This document shows positions 37,780-46,557 of a stretch of DNA of 64,000 nt, in pieces; position 1 is the stretch's first letter, and every line of letters starts with the position of its first letter. The stretch covers positions 72,493 to 136,492 of the forward strand of contig JAWKTE010000013.1 in NCBI GenBank assembly GCA_041401985.1, given 5' to 3'. The position numbers were made by a program, and so were the translations under genes. The notes under the pieces are model-generated. The model ran no database searches, was not told the DNA's origin, and saw only the letters and a list, made by a program, of their open reading frames with translations. The stretch is from JACKHA01 sp041401985. Its GTDB lineage: Bacteria > Planctomycetota > Phycisphaerae > Phycisphaerales > UBA1924.

Positions 37780-37892
37780 CACCACGGAGACACGGGGGCA
37801 CGGAGGGTGACTGGCGGAGAGGCTGCGATCGCGCGGCGGGCCGAGGGGTCTGGCCCATGTCCTGCCTCCGTGTCTCGGTGTCTCCGTGGTGG
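37780..37892. repeat. Inverted-repeat element D between rpsB and tsf
   Basis: Arms CACCACGGAGACACGGGGGC (from 37780) and the complement of CTCGGTGTCTCCGTGGTG (to 37892) pair over about 25 bases with a few mismatches. The right end is 11 bases after the rpsB stop codon in the transcribed direction. Confidence 0.85.
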
Positions 37893-37902
37893 ATTGCTTC
37901 GA

Positions 37903-38790
37903 TTACTGGGCGCGTTCGGCGCCGGCGCGGGCCGGTTCGGCCCGAGCGGGGGTCTGGTCGTCGGACGGGGCGGCCGGGGCCTCGTCGGAGCGGAACTGGG
38001 CCCGTCGGCTGCGGCGCGGGCCCTCGCCCTGGGCGGGCGCGCCCTCGCCGGCGTCCTGCGGGCGGGACATCTCGCGATCCTGGCGTCCCTCGGCGACCGC
38101 CAGGCACAGTTCCCGGATCACGACGTCGATCGACCGCATCGAGTCGTCGTTGCCGGGGATCGGGATGTCGGCCATCTCCGGGTCGCCGTCGGTGTCGAGC
38201 AGGCAGATGGTGGGGATGCCCAGTTTGCGGGCCTCCTTGATGGCCGTGATCTCGTTCTTGACGTCGATGACCACCAGCGCGCCCGGGAGCTTCTCCATCG
38301 TGCGGATGCCCTCGAGGTTGCGCTTGATCTTGCGCATCTCGCGCCGGAGCTGGGACTCCATCTTCTTCGAGTACGACTGGAAGTTGTCGTTCTGCTCGAT
38401 GGCCTCGAGTTCCTCGAGGCGCTTGAGGCGGAGACGGATGGTGCGGAAGTTGGTCAGCGTGCCGCCCAGCCAGCGCTCGGTGACGAAGGGCTGCTTGGCG
38501 TCGGTGCAGCGCTGGATGAGCACGTCCTTGGCCTGGCGCTTGGTGCCGATGAAGCACACGTCCTTGCCATTGGCGACGCACTGGCGGATGTACTTCTTGG
38601 CCAGCAGGAGGCCCTTGACGGTCTCCTTGATGTCGATGATGTGGATGCCGCTGCGCTTGCCGTAGATGTACGGCTGCATCCGCGGGTTCCACGCGCTGGA
38701 GCGCTGGCCGAAGTGGATGCCGGCCTCGATGAGGTCCTGCACCAGCGAGGTGCCGGAGGACTGGCCGGGATTGGCGGCGACGGTGGACAT
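37903..38790 (-). CDS. rpsB: 30S ribosomal protein S2 with C-terminal extension (295 aa)
   Basis: ATG 38790 follows AGGTTTCCC. Core S2 motifs are LIEAGIHFGQRSSAWNPRM, IIDIKETVKGLLLAKKYI, FVTERWLGGTLTNFRTI and PTICLLDTDGDPEMADIPIP. The C-terminal 60 residues after CLAVAEGRQD are an Arg/Ala/Pro-rich extension beyond the usual 240-260 aa. It precedes tsf. A strong promoter is seen upstream. Confidence 0.96.
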   Translation of the reverse strand: MSTVAANPGQSSGTSLVQDLIEAGIHFGQRSSAWNPRMQPYIYGKRSGIHIIDIKETVKGLLLAKKYIRQCVANGKDVCFIGTKRQAKDVLIQRCTDAKQPFVTERWLGGTLTNFRTIRLRLKRLEELEAIEQNDNFQSYSKKMESQLRREMRKIKRNLEGIRTMEKLPGALVVIDVKNEITAIKEARKLGIPTICLLDTDGDPEMADIPIPGNDDSMRSIDVVIRELCLAVAEGRQDREMSRPQDAGEGAPAQGEGPRRSRRAQFRSDEAPAAPSDDQTPARAEPARAGAERAQ

Positions 38791-38898
38791 GGGAAACCTC
38801 TGACGCGGCAGCGGCACCGGCGGCATCGGGTCGGTCGCGGGGTAAGCCCGCCGATGACGCCACAGGGCGCTTGGGGAAGATCAGTGGGCGACGATCGA

Positions 38899-38917
38899 CC
38901 GCTCGGACGCCGAGCGG
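38899..38917. promoter_or_regulatory. Hairpin in the rpsB leader
   Basis: CCGCTCGG-ACG-CCGAGCGG is a perfect 8-bp stem with a 3-base loop, inside the predicted 180-base leader of rpsB. Leader hairpins often carry feedback control by S2 in other bacteria, but no homologous motif is recognised. Confidence 0.4.
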
Positions 38918-38975
38918 CGTGTCTCTCGCCTGATGGATCACCACAATCCGGCCGCCGACCACCGCCGGACGAGGG

Positions 38976-39004
38976 AGTATAGGTGGGGTTGGGGGGGTGG
39001 CAAA
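38976..39004 (-). promoter_or_regulatory. Promoter for rpsB-tsf
   Basis: On the minus strand TTTGCC (39004-38999) and TATACT (38981-38976) are 17 bases apart. The spacer is almost all C and A. The transcript should start near 38969, leaving a leader of about 180 bases. Confidence 0.65.
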
Positions 39005-39053
39005 CGGTCGGGCCAACCCGGCCCGCTGATCGCCGGCCGATGCCGGAGGCGAG

Positions 39054-39121
39054 TTTGGGAGTCAGCCGCCTGAAACTCCCAAAGTCGCGTGGACTGTGGG
39101 AATCCACGAACACAGATTCCC
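39054..39121. other. Cluster of overlapping inverted repeats between rho and rpsB
   Basis: Three stems are visible: TTTGGGAGT/ACTCCCAAA (39054-39062 and 39075-39083), GTGGA/TCCAC (39089-39093 and 39103-39107) and GGGAATC/GATTCCC (39098-39104 and 39115-39121). The last two share bases and are mutually exclusive. The cluster lies after the rho terminator and before the rpsB promoter, so it is outside both predicted transcripts. Confidence 0.55.
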
Positions 39122-39146
39122 GCACAAAAGCCGTCCCGCTGACGGC
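39122..39146 (-). terminator. Rho-independent terminator of rho
   Basis: On the minus strand GCCGTC-AGCGG-GACGGC is followed at once by TTTTGTG. It begins 59 bases after the rho stop codon. Confidence 0.75.
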
Positions 39147-39204
39147 CTGGCCGGGGCTGCAGTTCGCGGAGGGACCACGGCTGATCGGGGCTCGCTGTCC
39201 TGCC

Positions 39205-41217
39205 TCACGCCCCCATCGCCATGTTCATCAGGAACTCGGCGTTGGTCTTGAACTTCTTGAGGCGGGTGCGGAGCAGTTCCATGGCCTCCACGACGTTCAT
39301 GTCGGACAGGACCTTGCGGAGGCGGTGGACCAGTTCGAGTTCCTTCTTGTCCAGCAGCAGTTCCTCGCGACGGGTGCCGGAGGCACCGATGTCGATGCAC
39401 GGGTAGATGCGCTTGTCCATGAGTTTGCGGTCGAGGTGGAGTTCGGCGTTGCCGGTGCCCTTGAACTCCTCGAAGATGACCTCGTCCATCTTGGAGCCGG
39501 TGTCGACCAGGGCGGTGCCGATGATGGTGAGCGAGCCGCCGCCGTCGATGGCGCGGGCCGCCCCGAAGAACTTCTTGGGCTTCTGGAGGGCGTTGGAGTC
39601 CAGGCCGCCGGTCATGATCTTGCCCGAGTGGGGCATCTCGGCGTTGTAGGCCCGGGCCAGGCGGGTGATCGAATCGAGGAAGATCACCACGTCCTGGCCG
39701 AACTCGACCATCCGCTTGGCCTTCTCGATGACCACCTCGGCCACCGCGACGTGACGGCTCGACGGCTCGTCGAACGTGCTGGCGACGACCTCGACGCTCT
39801 TGTCGGAGTGGCGCTTGAAGTCGGTGACTTCTTCCGGGCGCTCGTCCACCAGCAGGACGATGATCTTCACGTCCGGGGCGTTCTTCGTGATCGACTGGGT
39901 CATCTTCTGGAGCAGCACGGTCTTGCCGGTTCGCGGCGGGGCCACGATCAGCATGCGCTGGCCCTTGCCGATGGGCGTGACCAGATCGACCACGCGGCAC
40001 TCGATGCCGTCCGGCTCGTCCTCGAGGATGTACCGCTCCTCGGGGTGCAGGGGCGTGAGTTCCTCGTAGGGCACCAGGTCGTGGATGCGACCGGGCTCGC
40101 CGGCGTTGACCTGCTCAACGCGGAGGAGGGCGAAGTAGCGCTCGCTCTCCTTGGGCGGGCGGATGGCGCCCTTGACCTCCATGCCGCGCCGGAGGCCGAA
40201 GCGCCGGATCTGGGACGGGCTGACGTAGATGTCGTCCGGGCCGGGGAGGTAGGACTGCTCGGGGGATCGGAGGAAGCCGAAGCCGTCGGGCATGATCTCG
40301 AGCGTGCCGTCGCCATACATGAGGCCCTGCTTCATGGCGCGGGCCTTGAGCACCTTGAAGATCAGGTCCTGGCGTGAGAGGGCGTGGAAGTCTTCGAGGC
40401 CCTCCTTGGTGGCGTACTCGTGGAGTTCCTCCAGCGGCATGCGCTGGAGTTCGCCGATGGAGATGGCCTCCTTGAGCATGGCCGGGTCGGCGTTGGCGGC
40501 GATGCGTTCGAGTTCGGCGGCCTCGCGCTCGAGTTCCTCGTCGCTGGGCAGGCCGTGCGGGAGGTAGCGCTGGCCGCCCCCACCACCGCCGCCGCCTCCA
40601 CCACCCTCGAAGCCGCCGCCCTGGCCGCGCTTCTTCTTGCGCTTGCGGCGACCGAGGCGGGAGTCACCCTGGGGGTTGTTGGACCAGGGCCGATCGGAAC
40701 GGTTGTCGGGCCCACGATCGGAACGGTTGTCGGGGCCGCGATCGGGGCGGTTGTCCGGGCGATTGTCCGGGCGGCCATCACGCTGGTCGCGATGGTCCCG
40801 CTGGTCGGGTCGGTTCTGGGGCGGGCCTTCGCGACGGTCGGCACGCGGGCCATCGTCGCGACTCTCGCGCCCTTCGCGACCCTCGCGTTGCTGCGGACCC
40901 TCTGAGCGCTGCTCCGGGCGGGCGTCGGGGCGCGATTCGGAGCGGGAGTCGGGCCGCGGCTCCGAGCGCCCTTCGGGCTTGGCCTCGCTGCGCTGGGGCG
41001 GCCTGGGGGCCGGGGCCATCGCGGGGATGACCGGGCGGGGCGCGGGCTTCTCGTCGCGCGACTCGGCCTTGGCCGCGGGCTTGGGTTCGGCCTTCGTGGC
41101 GGGCTTGGGTTCCGCCTTGGTATCCGGCTCGGCCTTGGGCTTGGTTGTGCGGCGGCGAGTGGTGCGCGCGGGGGTGTCGGATGCGCTGTCGTCCGTCGCC
41201 TGTGCTGACTTGGCCAT
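39205..41217 (-). CDS. rho: Transcription termination factor Rho with long disordered N-terminus (670 aa)
   Basis: Rho is the hexameric RNA translocase that ends transcription. The RNA-binding domain has GDGTLEIMPDGFGFLRSPEQ and YLPGPDDIYVSPSQIRRF. The ATPase has the P-loop VAPPRTGKTVLL, LLVDERPEEVTDF and GGLDSNALQKPKKFFGAAR. Before this core are about 250 residues rich in Lys/Ala, then Arg/Asp/Asn repeats (DNRSDRGPDNRSDR), a feature of Rho in high-GC lineages that widens RNA binding or phase separation. ATG 41217 starts the low-complexity arm. Confidence 0.95.
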   Translation of the reverse strand: MAKSAQATDDSASDTPARTTRRRTTKPKAEPDTKAEPKPATKAEPKPAAKAESRDEKPAPRPVIPAMAPAPRPPQRSEAKPEGRSEPRPDSRSESRPDARPEQRSEGPQQREGREGRESRDDGPRADRREGPPQNRPDQRDHRDQRDGRPDNRPDNRPDRGPDNRSDRGPDNRSDRPWSNNPQGDSRLGRRKRKKKRGQGGGFEGGGGGGGGGGGQRYLPHGLPSDEELEREAAELERIAANADPAMLKEAISIGELQRMPLEELHEYATKEGLEDFHALSRQDLIFKVLKARAMKQGLMYGDGTLEIMPDGFGFLRSPEQSYLPGPDDIYVSPSQIRRFGLRRGMEVKGAIRPPKESERYFALLRVEQVNAGEPGRIHDLVPYEELTPLHPEERYILEDEPDGIECRVVDLVTPIGKGQRMLIVAPPRTGKTVLLQKMTQSITKNAPDVKIIVLLVDERPEEVTDFKRHSDKSVEVVASTFDEPSSRHVAVAEVVIEKAKRMVEFGQDVVIFLDSITRLARAYNAEMPHSGKIMTGGLDSNALQKPKKFFGAARAIDGGGSLTIIGTALVDTGSKMDEVIFEEFKGTGNAELHLDRKLMDKRIYPCIDIGASGTRREELLLDKKELELVHRLRKVLSDMNVVEAMELLRTRLKKFKTNAEFLMNMAMGA

Positions 41218-41683
41218 GCTGGTCTCGGGGGTCGTTGGAACGGAACTCAGGCCGGGGCGCGGCTGCCTCTTGGAGGGCGGAACGCGGCGCGGCGATGGAC
41301 GGGGGGAAGTGGGCCGAGGTGCCCCGGCCCGGGGCGTGCCGCGCCTGCCTGTTCAGGGGCGAGGTCGGCGTGGACTGGCTCCGCTCCTGGCTTTCCCCGG
41401 ACCCACCACGATCGGGGGATCACGAGCGGGGATTGCGAGCATGAGGGAGGAAAGGGGGCGGGAGGTGTCCCGCCTGGGGATCGTGCCTGGGCGTGCCCAT
41501 CCGCGGAACGGCCCGGCCTTGGGGCATGGCCCCGGCGGCGGAGGAACTGCGGGTGGTCGCCTGTGTGCGGGGTTCGGGGGCGTCCGCGTGCGGCCTTCGG
41601 AGCGAGGCCCGGATGGGCCCGTCGTCGGATCGCTTCGGCGGGCGTCGGCCCGAACGTCGCGGAAGTATACATCGGCTGGCGGG
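41218..41683. other. Long leader region of rho
   Basis: These 466 bases carry no convincing gene. With the promoter below, almost all would be transcribed as a 5' leader of rho of about 440 bases. The minus strand is C-rich (for example around 41395-41470), as expected for Rho-binding RNA. Confidence 0.5.
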
Positions 41684-41692
41684 TCAAGCCAA
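41664..41692 (-). promoter_or_regulatory. Promoter for rho
   Basis: On the minus strand TTGGCT (41692-41687) and TATACT (41669-41664) are 17 bases apart. The -35 overlaps the last codons of the coaE fusion gene. Confidence 0.6.
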
Positions 41693-43033
41693 CCCAGAAG
41701 AAGTTGGGGGGGAGGGCGTCGTGTCGGATGCGGCGTCGCCGGATCTGGCGGCGTCGGGCCTGGGGGCGGCCGCGGGGCCCGATGATGCGGCGGTCGATGG
41801 GCCGGGTGAAGAGCTGGGTGATGTGTTCGTCTGCTTCGCGCTCGCGGCGAGCGCTGCGCGGGCCGCGGCTTCGACGCGGGAGGCGAGCGTTGGCTCGTCC
41901 GCGTCGTTGGCGATGACGCGGTCGGCGCGGCTTCGCTTCTCTTCAAGCGGCATCTGGGCGGCCTCGCGCCGGTCGAGTTCGGACTCGTCCCAGTTGCGCG
42001 AGGCACGGACGCGGGCCAGGCGCACGCCGCGCGGGGCGTCGACGAACCAGACCTCGTCGCACTCGGACTCGAGGCCGGCTTCGAGCAGGAGCGGCGCGTC
42101 GATGACGACGATCGGCGTGCCGTCGGCGGCGGCGTCGCGCTTCAAGGCCTCGCGCCCCTCGCGGAGCAGCGGGTGGATCAGGGCTTCGAGGCGTTTGCGC
42201 TGCTCGGGGTCGGCGAAGACGATCGCGGCCAGGGCCTTGCGGTCGATGGCCCCGGAGCCGTCGAGCACGCGGTCCCCCCACCACTCGCGGAGCGTGGCCC
42301 GGACATCGGGGCGATCCAGCATTTCCTTTGCGCGTGCGTCGGAGTCGGACACGACCGCGCCGAGAGTCTGGAGGCGCTTGGCGACGGCGCTCTTGCCCGC
42401 GCCGATGCCGCCGACCAGGCCGATCACGAGGGGGCGGGGCGGGTGCGACAGCACCGGCGCGGGTTGGCCGGGCTGGTCGCGTGTCGGCGCCACGGGGTCT
42501 GATGGCTTGGGCGCTTCGCCTTTGCGCTGCTCGCTCGCGTCGCGGATCGCCTGCATCGCGGCGTCGGGCCTTGCGATCGAGATCCACATCGCTTCGAGCG
42601 CCAGGGCCGAAGCCGACGACACGCCGACCGTGCCCAGGCCGAGCACACGCTCAACAAGCGTGCGGTGCTGGGCGATGCTCTGGACGCGGGCAAGGGGCAC
42701 CTCGGCCCGCCAGCGCTGGAACACGCCGTCGTTCGAGATGACGCGCCGGTCGGTCAGAATGTAGCGCCGCCCGTACCACCTGACGACTTCGACGCCCACA
42801 CGGATCGCGGCCACGAGGATCGCGGCCCACAGCAGGCTGAACGAGACCGTCGCCCCGCTGGCCTGCCGCACCATCGGCGCCAGCACCGCGGCGTACAGGA
42901 TCAGGATCGCGACCGCGAACCAGGAACGAAGCAGGATCGTGATCGGATGCGGGCGCAGGGCCAGCATGACGCGCTCGCCCTCGTGCAGGACGGCCCCCGA
43001 CGTCGGCAATCGCTCGAACCCGCCCGCGGTCAT
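41684..43033 (-). CDS. coaE: Fusion of a bacterial PH-domain membrane protein with dephospho-CoA kinase (449 aa)
   Basis: Residues 1-165 form a bPH2/YdbT-like unit: two membrane segments (about 36-53 and 66-82), then YILTDRRVISNDGVFQRWRA and VPLARVQSIAQHRTLVERVLG. A Pro-rich linker leads to dephospho-CoA kinase at about residues 200-400: P-loop IGLVGGIGAGKSAVAKRL, SDSDARAKEML, HPLLREGREAL and VIDAPLLLEAG. The kinase phosphorylates dephospho-CoA in the last step of CoA synthesis. The last 45 residues are low-complexity. Both parts share one frame with no internal stop, so this appears to be a true fusion that would place CoA synthesis at the membrane. Confidence 0.88.
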   Translation of the reverse strand: MTAGGFERLPTSGAVLHEGERVMLALRPHPITILLRSWFAVAILILYAAVLAPMVRQASGATVSFSLLWAAILVAAIRVGVEVVRWYGRRYILTDRRVISNDGVFQRWRAEVPLARVQSIAQHRTLVERVLGLGTVGVSSASALALEAMWISIARPDAAMQAIRDASEQRKGEAPKPSDPVAPTRDQPGQPAPVLSHPPRPLVIGLVGGIGAGKSAVAKRLQTLGAVVSDSDARAKEMLDRPDVRATLREWWGDRVLDGSGAIDRKALAAIVFADPEQRKRLEALIHPLLREGREALKRDAAADGTPIVVIDAPLLLEAGLESECDEVWFVDAPRGVRLARVRASRNWDESELDRREAAQMPLEEKRSRADRVIANDADEPTLASRVEAAARAALAASAKQTNTSPSSSPGPSTAASSGPAAAPRPDAARSGDAASDTTPSPPTSSGLA

Positions 43034-43122
43034 CGCACCACGGTAGCGACGGCGGAGCGGATCGGTTGCGGGGCGGTCCCCGAGCCGTTCGCCCCCGCCC
43101 GTCGGGCATCACCCCCGAGGTG

Positions 43123-43322
43123 TCAACACAGAGGCACGGAAGCACAGAGCCGGCACAGAGGAGAGAAGAAGGCAGGAGTGGAGCGACGCGGCGATAGGTC
43201 GGGCCGGGCAGGACGCATCACGCGTGCGACCTGCTCAACAACCAGCACGCCGCGTGGCTCTCCACCCGCTTCCTGGCCCTCTCCTGGCTTGTCCTCTCTG
43301 TGTCTCTGTGCCTCTGTGTTGA
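43123..43322. repeat. Inverted-repeat element B between hpt and coaE fusion
   Basis: Arms TCAACACAGAGGCAC (43123) and its inverted copy ending 43322 are perfect for 15 bases and continue with CACAGAG units. The central region is about 140 bases, the longest in the family here. It lies 93 bases after the hpt stop and fills most of the 381-base gap, which otherwise holds no gene. Confidence 0.88.
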
Positions 43323-43414
43323 GACTTCTCCTCGTTCGGCGGCAACGCCGGCACGTGAGATGACTGCGAGGCAGGCATCGAGGCAGGAGGCACCGAGGCA
43401 TCGAGCCGAGCCGC

Positions 43415-43993
43415 TCAGACCGCCTCCGGCCGCAGCACCCCGACGTCCGGCAGGTTCCGGTAGTACCCGTCGTAGTCCAGCCCGTAGCCGACCACAAACT
43501 CGTCGGGGATCTCGAAGCCGACGTAGTCCGCGGCCACATCGACCACTTTCTTGCCGGTCTTCTCCAGCAGCGCGCACAGGCGGCACGAGGCCGGGGCCTG
43601 CTCGAGCACCAGGTTCCGGATCGTCAGCAGCGTCTGGCCCGAATCCAGGATGTCGTCGATCACCAGCACGTGCTTGCCGCCCAGCGTCCGCGGGATCTCG
43701 CCCCGCAGCGACACGCCCTTGCTGGCCATGCTCTTGCCCGGGTACGACGAGACCGCCACCACCTCGATCGACATCTTCAGCGGCATGTGGCGGATCAGGT
43801 CGGCCACGAACACCATCGCCCCGGTCAGGATCGGGATGATCACGACCTTGTCGGTGGCGTCGCCGTTCTCGTCGAGGTGCCCGTGGCGTTCCAGATCGGC
43901 CCGGAGGTCCTCGGCGATGGTCCGCCCGAGTTGCTCGACGCGCCGGGCGACCCGCTCGCGGTCGATCAGGATGCGTCCCACGTCGCGGAGCAT
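43415..43993 (-). CDS. hpt: Hypoxanthine phosphoribosyltransferase
   Basis: The enzyme salvages hypoxanthine and guanine with PRPP. The PRPP loop is VLVIDDILDSGQTLLTI, preceded by VVIIPILTGAMVFVADLIRH and MSIEVVAVSSYPGK, and followed by YVGFEIPDEFVVGYGLDYDG. At 192 aa it is slightly longer than the usual 175-180. ATG 43993 (MLRDVGRILIDRERVARRV) fits the family N-terminus; upstream frame has no homology. It is divergent from the dipeptidase gene with 86 bases between. Confidence 0.95.
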   Translation of the reverse strand: MLRDVGRILIDRERVARRVEQLGRTIAEDLRADLERHGHLDENGDATDKVVIIPILTGAMVFVADLIRHMPLKMSIEVVAVSSYPGKSMASKGVSLRGEIPRTLGGKHVLVIDDILDSGQTLLTIRNLVLEQAPASCRLCALLEKTGKKVVDVAADYVGFEIPDEFVVGYGLDYDGYYRNLPDVGVLRPEAV

Positions 43994-44079
43994 GGGCCAA
44001 CGATAGTCGCGTCCCCTACGCTGGAAGCCCCGCCGGCCTCCACCGGAAGCCACGGAACTCTCGCCCGGAAGGAACGCCC

Positions 44080-45510
44080 ATGCCATCCGAAGCCGCCCTG
44101 AAGTGGCTCGAATCGAACAAGCAGGCCTCGGTCGATCGACTGGTCGACTGGCTCAAGATCCCGAGCGTCTCGACGGACCCGGCGTACCGGGACCAGTGCC
44201 GCGCGGCGGCGGCGTGGGCGGCCGAGCGGTTGACTGAAGCGGGCCTGGCCGCGGAACTCGTGCCAACGGGGACGAAGGACAAGCCCGGCCACCCGATCGT
44301 GCTCGCCACGACGCCGGCGGTGCACGACCCGAAGGCCACCGGCCCGCACGTGCTGTTCTATGGGCACTACGACGTGCAGCCGGCCGACCCCCTCAATCTG
44401 TGGGAATCCCCGCCGTTCGAGCCGGTCATCAAGCCGGCCAAGGGGGCCGTGGGCGAGCACATCGTGGCCCGCGGCGCGGTCGACGACAAGGGCCAGGTCG
44501 CGTCGTTCCTCGAAGCCCTGCTGGCGTGGAAGCACTCCGGCGGGCCGATCGCCGGCGGGCTCAAGATCACCGTCATGCTCGAGGGCGAAGAGGAGTCCGG
44601 CTCGGTCAACCTCGAGCGGTTCGTGACCGACTATCGCAGCCGCCTCGAGACCTGCGACGTGTGCGTCATCTCCGACACCGGGATGTACGACCGCCAGACG
44701 CCGGCGATCACCTACGGCGTGCGGGGCCTGGCGTACACCGAGATCACGCTGCACGCGGCCAATCGCGACCTCCACTCGGGCCAGTGGGGCGGACGCTGCC
44801 CGAACCCGATCTCGGAACTGACCAAGGTGCTCGCGGGCCTGTGGGACAAGGACTACCGCGTCACCATCCCCGGCTTCTACGACAGCGTCCGCGACCTCCA
44901 GCCCAGCGAGCGGGCGGCGTGGAAGGCCCTCGGCTTCGACCAGACCAAGGCCCTGGCCGAGATCGGCCTGCCGCCCGAGGCCGACGTCGGCGAGAAGGGC
45001 TACACGGCGCTCGAGCGCGAGTGGGCCAGGCCGACCGCCGAGATCAACGGCATCTGGGGCGGGTATACCGGGGCCGGGGCCAAGACCGTGATCCCCGCGC
45101 ACGCCTCGGCCAAGGTGTCGTTCCGCCTCGTGGCCGACCAGGACCCCGAGAAGATCCGCGACGCGTTCTTCGCCTGGTGCCAGGCCCGCACGCCCGCGGG
45201 CTGCCGCTGGGAACTCACCGACCACCACGGCGGCTGGCCCGTGACGGTGCCGACCAAGTCGCCCATGCTCGACGCGTGCCTGCGGGCCCTCAAGGCCGCG
45301 TCCGGGCGCGACGCGGCCCTGATCAAGACCGGCGGCTCGATCCCCGTCGGCGGGCTGCTCAAGAGCGCGCTGGGCATCGACACCATCTTCATGGGCTTCG
45401 GGCTCGACGACGACCGCGTCCACTCGCCCAACGAGAAGTTCGAACTGGCGTGCTTCAGGCTCGGGTGCCGCACGCATGTGCTGACGATGGAGGAGTTGGG
45501 GCGGGGGTGA
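44080..45510 (+). CDS. M20-family dipeptidase (476 aa)
   Basis: A GGAAGGAACGCCC site precedes the ATG. The two-metal centre of M20 peptidases is visible: His and Asp in VLFYGHYDVQPADP, Asp in ARGAVDDKGQ, the catalytic Glu in MLEGEEESGS, and a late His in DDRVHSPNEKFEL. Length and motifs match the dipeptidase/CNDP-like group that hydrolyses dipeptides in the cytoplasm. Substrate range is unknown. The following polyprenyl synthase gene begins 7 bases after the stop. Confidence 0.92.
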   Translation: MPSEAALKWLESNKQASVDRLVDWLKIPSVSTDPAYRDQCRAAAAWAAERLTEAGLAAELVPTGTKDKPGHPIVLATTPAVHDPKATGPHVLFYGHYDVQPADPLNLWESPPFEPVIKPAKGAVGEHIVARGAVDDKGQVASFLEALLAWKHSGGPIAGGLKITVMLEGEEESGSVNLERFVTDYRSRLETCDVCVISDTGMYDRQTPAITYGVRGLAYTEITLHAANRDLHSGQWGGRCPNPISELTKVLAGLWDKDYRVTIPGFYDSVRDLQPSERAAWKALGFDQTKALAEIGLPPEADVGEKGYTALEREWARPTAEINGIWGGYTGAGAKTVIPAHASAKVSFRLVADQDPEKIRDAFFAWCQARTPAGCRWELTDHHGGWPVTVPTKSPMLDACLRALKAASGRDAALIKTGGSIPVGGLLKSALGIDTIFMGFGLDDDRVHSPNEKFELACFRLGCRTHVLTMEELGRG

Positions 45511-45516
45511 GCGGGG

Positions 45517-46446
45517 GTGAGTGATCCCGGCCCGCGCGATACACTCGCCACCTTGTCCGCCCCCACGCTCTCATCCCGCATCACCGCCCCGGTGCCCGCG
45601 ATCGACGCGGCCCTGGCGTCGTGCATCGACCGGGCCGCGCTGGCGGAGAACCTGCGCGATGCGATCCGCTACGCCGTGCTCGGCGGGGGCAAACGCCTGC
45701 GACCGCTGCTGGCCTGGCACTGCGCGGCGGCGGCGGGCGGCGATGGGGCCGCGTCGCTGCCCGCGGGCGTCGCGGTCGAACTCATCCACGCCTTCAGCCT
45801 CGTCCACGACGACCTGCCGGCGATGGACGACGACGACATGCGCCGCGGCCGCCCCACGCTCCACATCCACGCGGGCGAGGCCATGGCCATCCTGGCCGGC
45901 GACGCGATGACCGTGCTGGCGTACCAGGCGCTGGAGGATGTCGGCGACGCCGGGCTGCGGGGGGCGCTCACAAGCGAACTCTCGCGCGGCACGCTGGCGA
46001 TGATCACCGGGCAGGTGTACGACACGCTCGGCGGGTTGCCGGCGTCGTCGAAGGGCGAATCGGCCGACCGTGAACGCCTCGACCTGATCCACCACAACAA
46101 GACCGGCGCGCTGATCCGGGCCTCGTGCCGCATGGGCGCGATGCTGGGCGGAGCGGGCGACGCCGCGCTGCGGGCCGTGACGACCTACGCCGAGGCCGTC
46201 GGCCTGATGTTCCAGATCGTCGACGACATCCTGGACGTGACGCAGGAGGCTTCGCACCTGGGCAAGGCCAGCGGCAAGGACGTGGCCGCGGGCAAACTGA
46301 CGTTCCCCGGCGTGCTGGGGCTTGACGCATCGCGCCGGGCGGTGGGCGAGCAGCGCGAGCGCGCGGTCGAGGCGGCGGCGTCGCTGGGCGAGCAGGCGGG
46401 GGCGCTGGTCGAGATCGCCGAGTACATGGCCGTGCGGACGAAGTGA
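45517..46446 (+). CDS. ispA: Polyprenyl synthase, farnesyl diphosphate synthase type
   Basis: The first Asp-rich motif is LVHDDLPAMDDDDMRRGRPT and the second is FQIVDDILDVT, the signature of short-chain trans-prenyltransferases, which build GPP and FPP from IPP and DMAPP. Also typical are RYAVLGGGKRLRPLL near the N-terminus and HHNKTGALIRAS. GTG 45517 gives 309 aa. A TTG at 45553 is an alternative start. An 8-bp tandem repeat overlaps the stop codon. Confidence 0.93.
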   Translation: MSDPGPRDTLATLSAPTLSSRITAPVPAIDAALASCIDRAALAENLRDAIRYAVLGGGKRLRPLLAWHCAAAAGGDGAASLPAGVAVELIHAFSLVHDDLPAMDDDDMRRGRPTLHIHAGEAMAILAGDAMTVLAYQALEDVGDAGLRGALTSELSRGTLAMITGQVYDTLGGLPASSKGESADRERLDLIHHNKTGALIRASCRMGAMLGGAGDAALRAVTTYAEAVGLMFQIVDDILDVTQEASHLGKASGKDVAAGKLTFPGVLGLDASRRAVGEQRERAVEAAASLGEQAGALVEIAEYMAVRTK

Positions 46447-46498
46447 CGGAGTGACGGAGTGACGGAGTGACGGAGTGACGGAGTGACGGAGTGAGGAG
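46443..46498. repeat. 8-bp tandem repeat GTGACGGA, six exact units
   Basis: Six exact units (46443-46490) and one degenerate unit follow head to tail. The first contains the ispA stop codon. With a period of 8, TGA occurs in all three plus-strand frames. Confidence 0.95.
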
Positions 46499-46557
46499 GG
46501 TACCGGTCGGGGTTGGTCCAGAGCGACAGAGCGGACGAGGACGACGAGTTGAATCCG

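Noticed and set aside
39054..39121. rpsB leader attenuator
   Set aside because: The hairpins lie upstream of the best rpsB promoter (38976-39004), so they would not be in its transcript.
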